Part shown: piece by piece, positions 5,292 to 5,802 of the stretch | Layout: each line of letters begins with the position of its first letter | How positions within the stretch are numbered: position 1 is the stretch's first letter | NCBI GenBank assembly: GCA_029261905.1 | Contig: JAJDAM010000443.1 | Coordinates: 1-5,802, forward strand | DNA from: Deltaproteobacteria bacterium | GTDB taxonomy: Bacteria; Myxococcota_A; UBA9160; SMWR01 | Reading direction: 5' to 3' | Length of the DNA stretch: 5,802 nucleotides | Program-made: the position numbers and the translations under genes | Notes under the pieces: model-generated | Databases searched by the model: none | What the model was told of the DNA's origin: nothing | What the model saw: the letters and a program-made list of their open reading frames with translations, nothing else

Positions 5292-5802
5292 ATGGTCGAC
5301 GACGAACACCCGATAGTTTCGATCGGGATGCCGATCTTCAATGCCGAAGCCCATCTGGCCGAGGCTATCGAGTCTGTGCTTGCGCAGACCTTTCGGGATT
5401 TCGAACTGATCATCTGTGACAACGCTTCCACCGACGGAACGGAAGCCATCTGTGACGGGTTCGCCGCTCGGGATTCGAGAATCCGCTATTCCCGAAACGA
5501 GTCCAACATCGGCGCGGCCGGCAACTTCAATCTCGCGTTCGAACACGCTCGTGGTAAGTATTTCAAGTGGATGGCCCACGACGATTTGATGGCTCCCACG
5601 TATCTCGAGCGCTGCTTGGAGATGTACCCACCCTTCCCTGATGAAGAGCCGAAAAATGAGTCGAATCAAAAGCCGAATCACCAGCCCGCGGCCCTACCGA
5701 GCGATGCGCGCGAAGACGTGGTTGTGGTCTTTCCGAAGCGTGTCTACATCACGTACGACGGGCAGCCCGTGGAAGGCGAACCCGACCTTCTCGGCCCGCC
5801 GG
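5292..5802 (+). CDS. Family 2 glycosyltransferase (GT-A fold), partial at right edge
   Basis: Transfers a sugar from a nucleotide donor to a growing glycan at the cytoplasmic face of the membrane. 170 codons are visible; the C-terminal part is missing. Seen: the opening strand IVSIGMPIFNAEAHL (8-22), ESVLAQTF (27-34), FELIICDNASTDGT (37-50) with the nucleotide-binding aspartates Asp43 and Asp48, NIGAAGNFNLAFEHARGKY (72-90), and WMAHDDL (93-99), the metal-binding DxD-type site in its HDD form. The next strand, VVVVFPKRVYITYDG (143-157), matches the usual acceptor-side strand of this subgroup. Between helix and strand, where relatives have a short turn, lies a charged Pro/Asn/Gln/Glu-rich insert at 114-142 built on 12-bp tandem repeats. 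Start ATG at 5292 is the only good one in frame after the SDR stop; its Shine-Dalgarno is poor and a 12-bp palindrome lies just upstream. No signal peptide or membrane segment is visible. Confidence 0.9.
   Translation, partial: MVDDEHPIVSIGMPIFNAEAHLAEAIESVLAQTFRDFELIICDNASTDGTEAICDGFAARDSRIRYSRNESNIGAAGNFNLAFEHARGKYFKWMAHDDLMAPTYLERCLEMYPPFPDEEPKNESNQKPNHQPAALPSDAREDVVVVFPKRVYITYDGQPVEGEPDLLGPP
5637..5684 (+). repeat. Degenerate 12-bp tandem repeat inside the glycosyltransferase
   Basis: Four consecutive 12-base units, in frame with the glycosyltransferase: CCTGATGAAGAG, CCGAAAAATGAG, TCGAATCAAAAG, CCGAATCACCAG. They translate to PDEE, PKNE, SNQK, PNHQ (residues 116-131). The first three positions are CCN or TCG in each unit, and the last two or three bases are RAG/CAG. 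The stretch is richer in A than its surroundings. The later units (TCGAATCA, CCGAATCA) are the most alike, as expected from slippage followed by divergence. Confidence 0.6.

Noticed and set aside
4304..5449. 381-codon open frame on the minus strand
   Set aside because: Antisense to the second SDR and the start of the glycosyltransferase, both with intact family motifs on the plus strand; the antisense translation has none.

Overview
The window is a GC-rich bacterial stretch encoding nucleotide-sugar metabolism and glycan assembly, as found in O-antigen, capsule or exopolysaccharide loci. Gene content suggests a Gram-negative host. GC bias and the GalT-like branch are compatible with a deltaproteobacterial/myxobacterial-type genome, but no taxonomic marker is present and that placement is a guess. 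There are no RNA genes, CRISPR arrays or insertion sequences.

Layout. Six protein genes are read from a divergent centre at about 4078-4330. Leftward (minus strand) lie a GalT-like nucleotidyltransferase (2983-4077), a 162-nt gap, glucose-1-phosphate cytidylyltransferase rfbF (2044-2820, GTG start), an extended SDR epimerase/reductase (1014-2042, one base after rfbF), a 94-nt gap, and a sugar C-methyltransferase (from 919, running off the left edge). Rightward lie a second extended SDR (4331-5269) and a family 2 glycosyltransferase (from 5292, running off the right edge). Long open frames antisense to these genes are shadows.

How the genes fit together. RfbF makes CDP-glucose. The C-methyltransferase has the zinc-finger plus Rossmann plus YHEH architecture of enzymes that methylate 4-keto-6-deoxy sugars, and the SDR between them could reduce or epimerise an intermediate. 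The likely product is a CDP-linked, C-methyl-branched deoxyhexose. The expected CDP-glucose 4,6-dehydratase (rfbG) is not visible and may lie to the left. The GalT-like enzyme and the second SDR face away from each other across a shared regulatory region and may supply another activated sugar. The glycosyltransferase would use one of these donors.

Most worth a second look: a 12-bp degenerate tandem repeat inside the glycosyltransferase that builds a Pro/Asn/Gln/Glu-rich insert; the GalT-like protein's HSHSQ motif and apparent loss of the second metal site, which point to the ADP-glucose-phosphorylase-like branch rather than classical GalT; and a possible short leader ORF with a sigma70-like promoter upstream of that gene.
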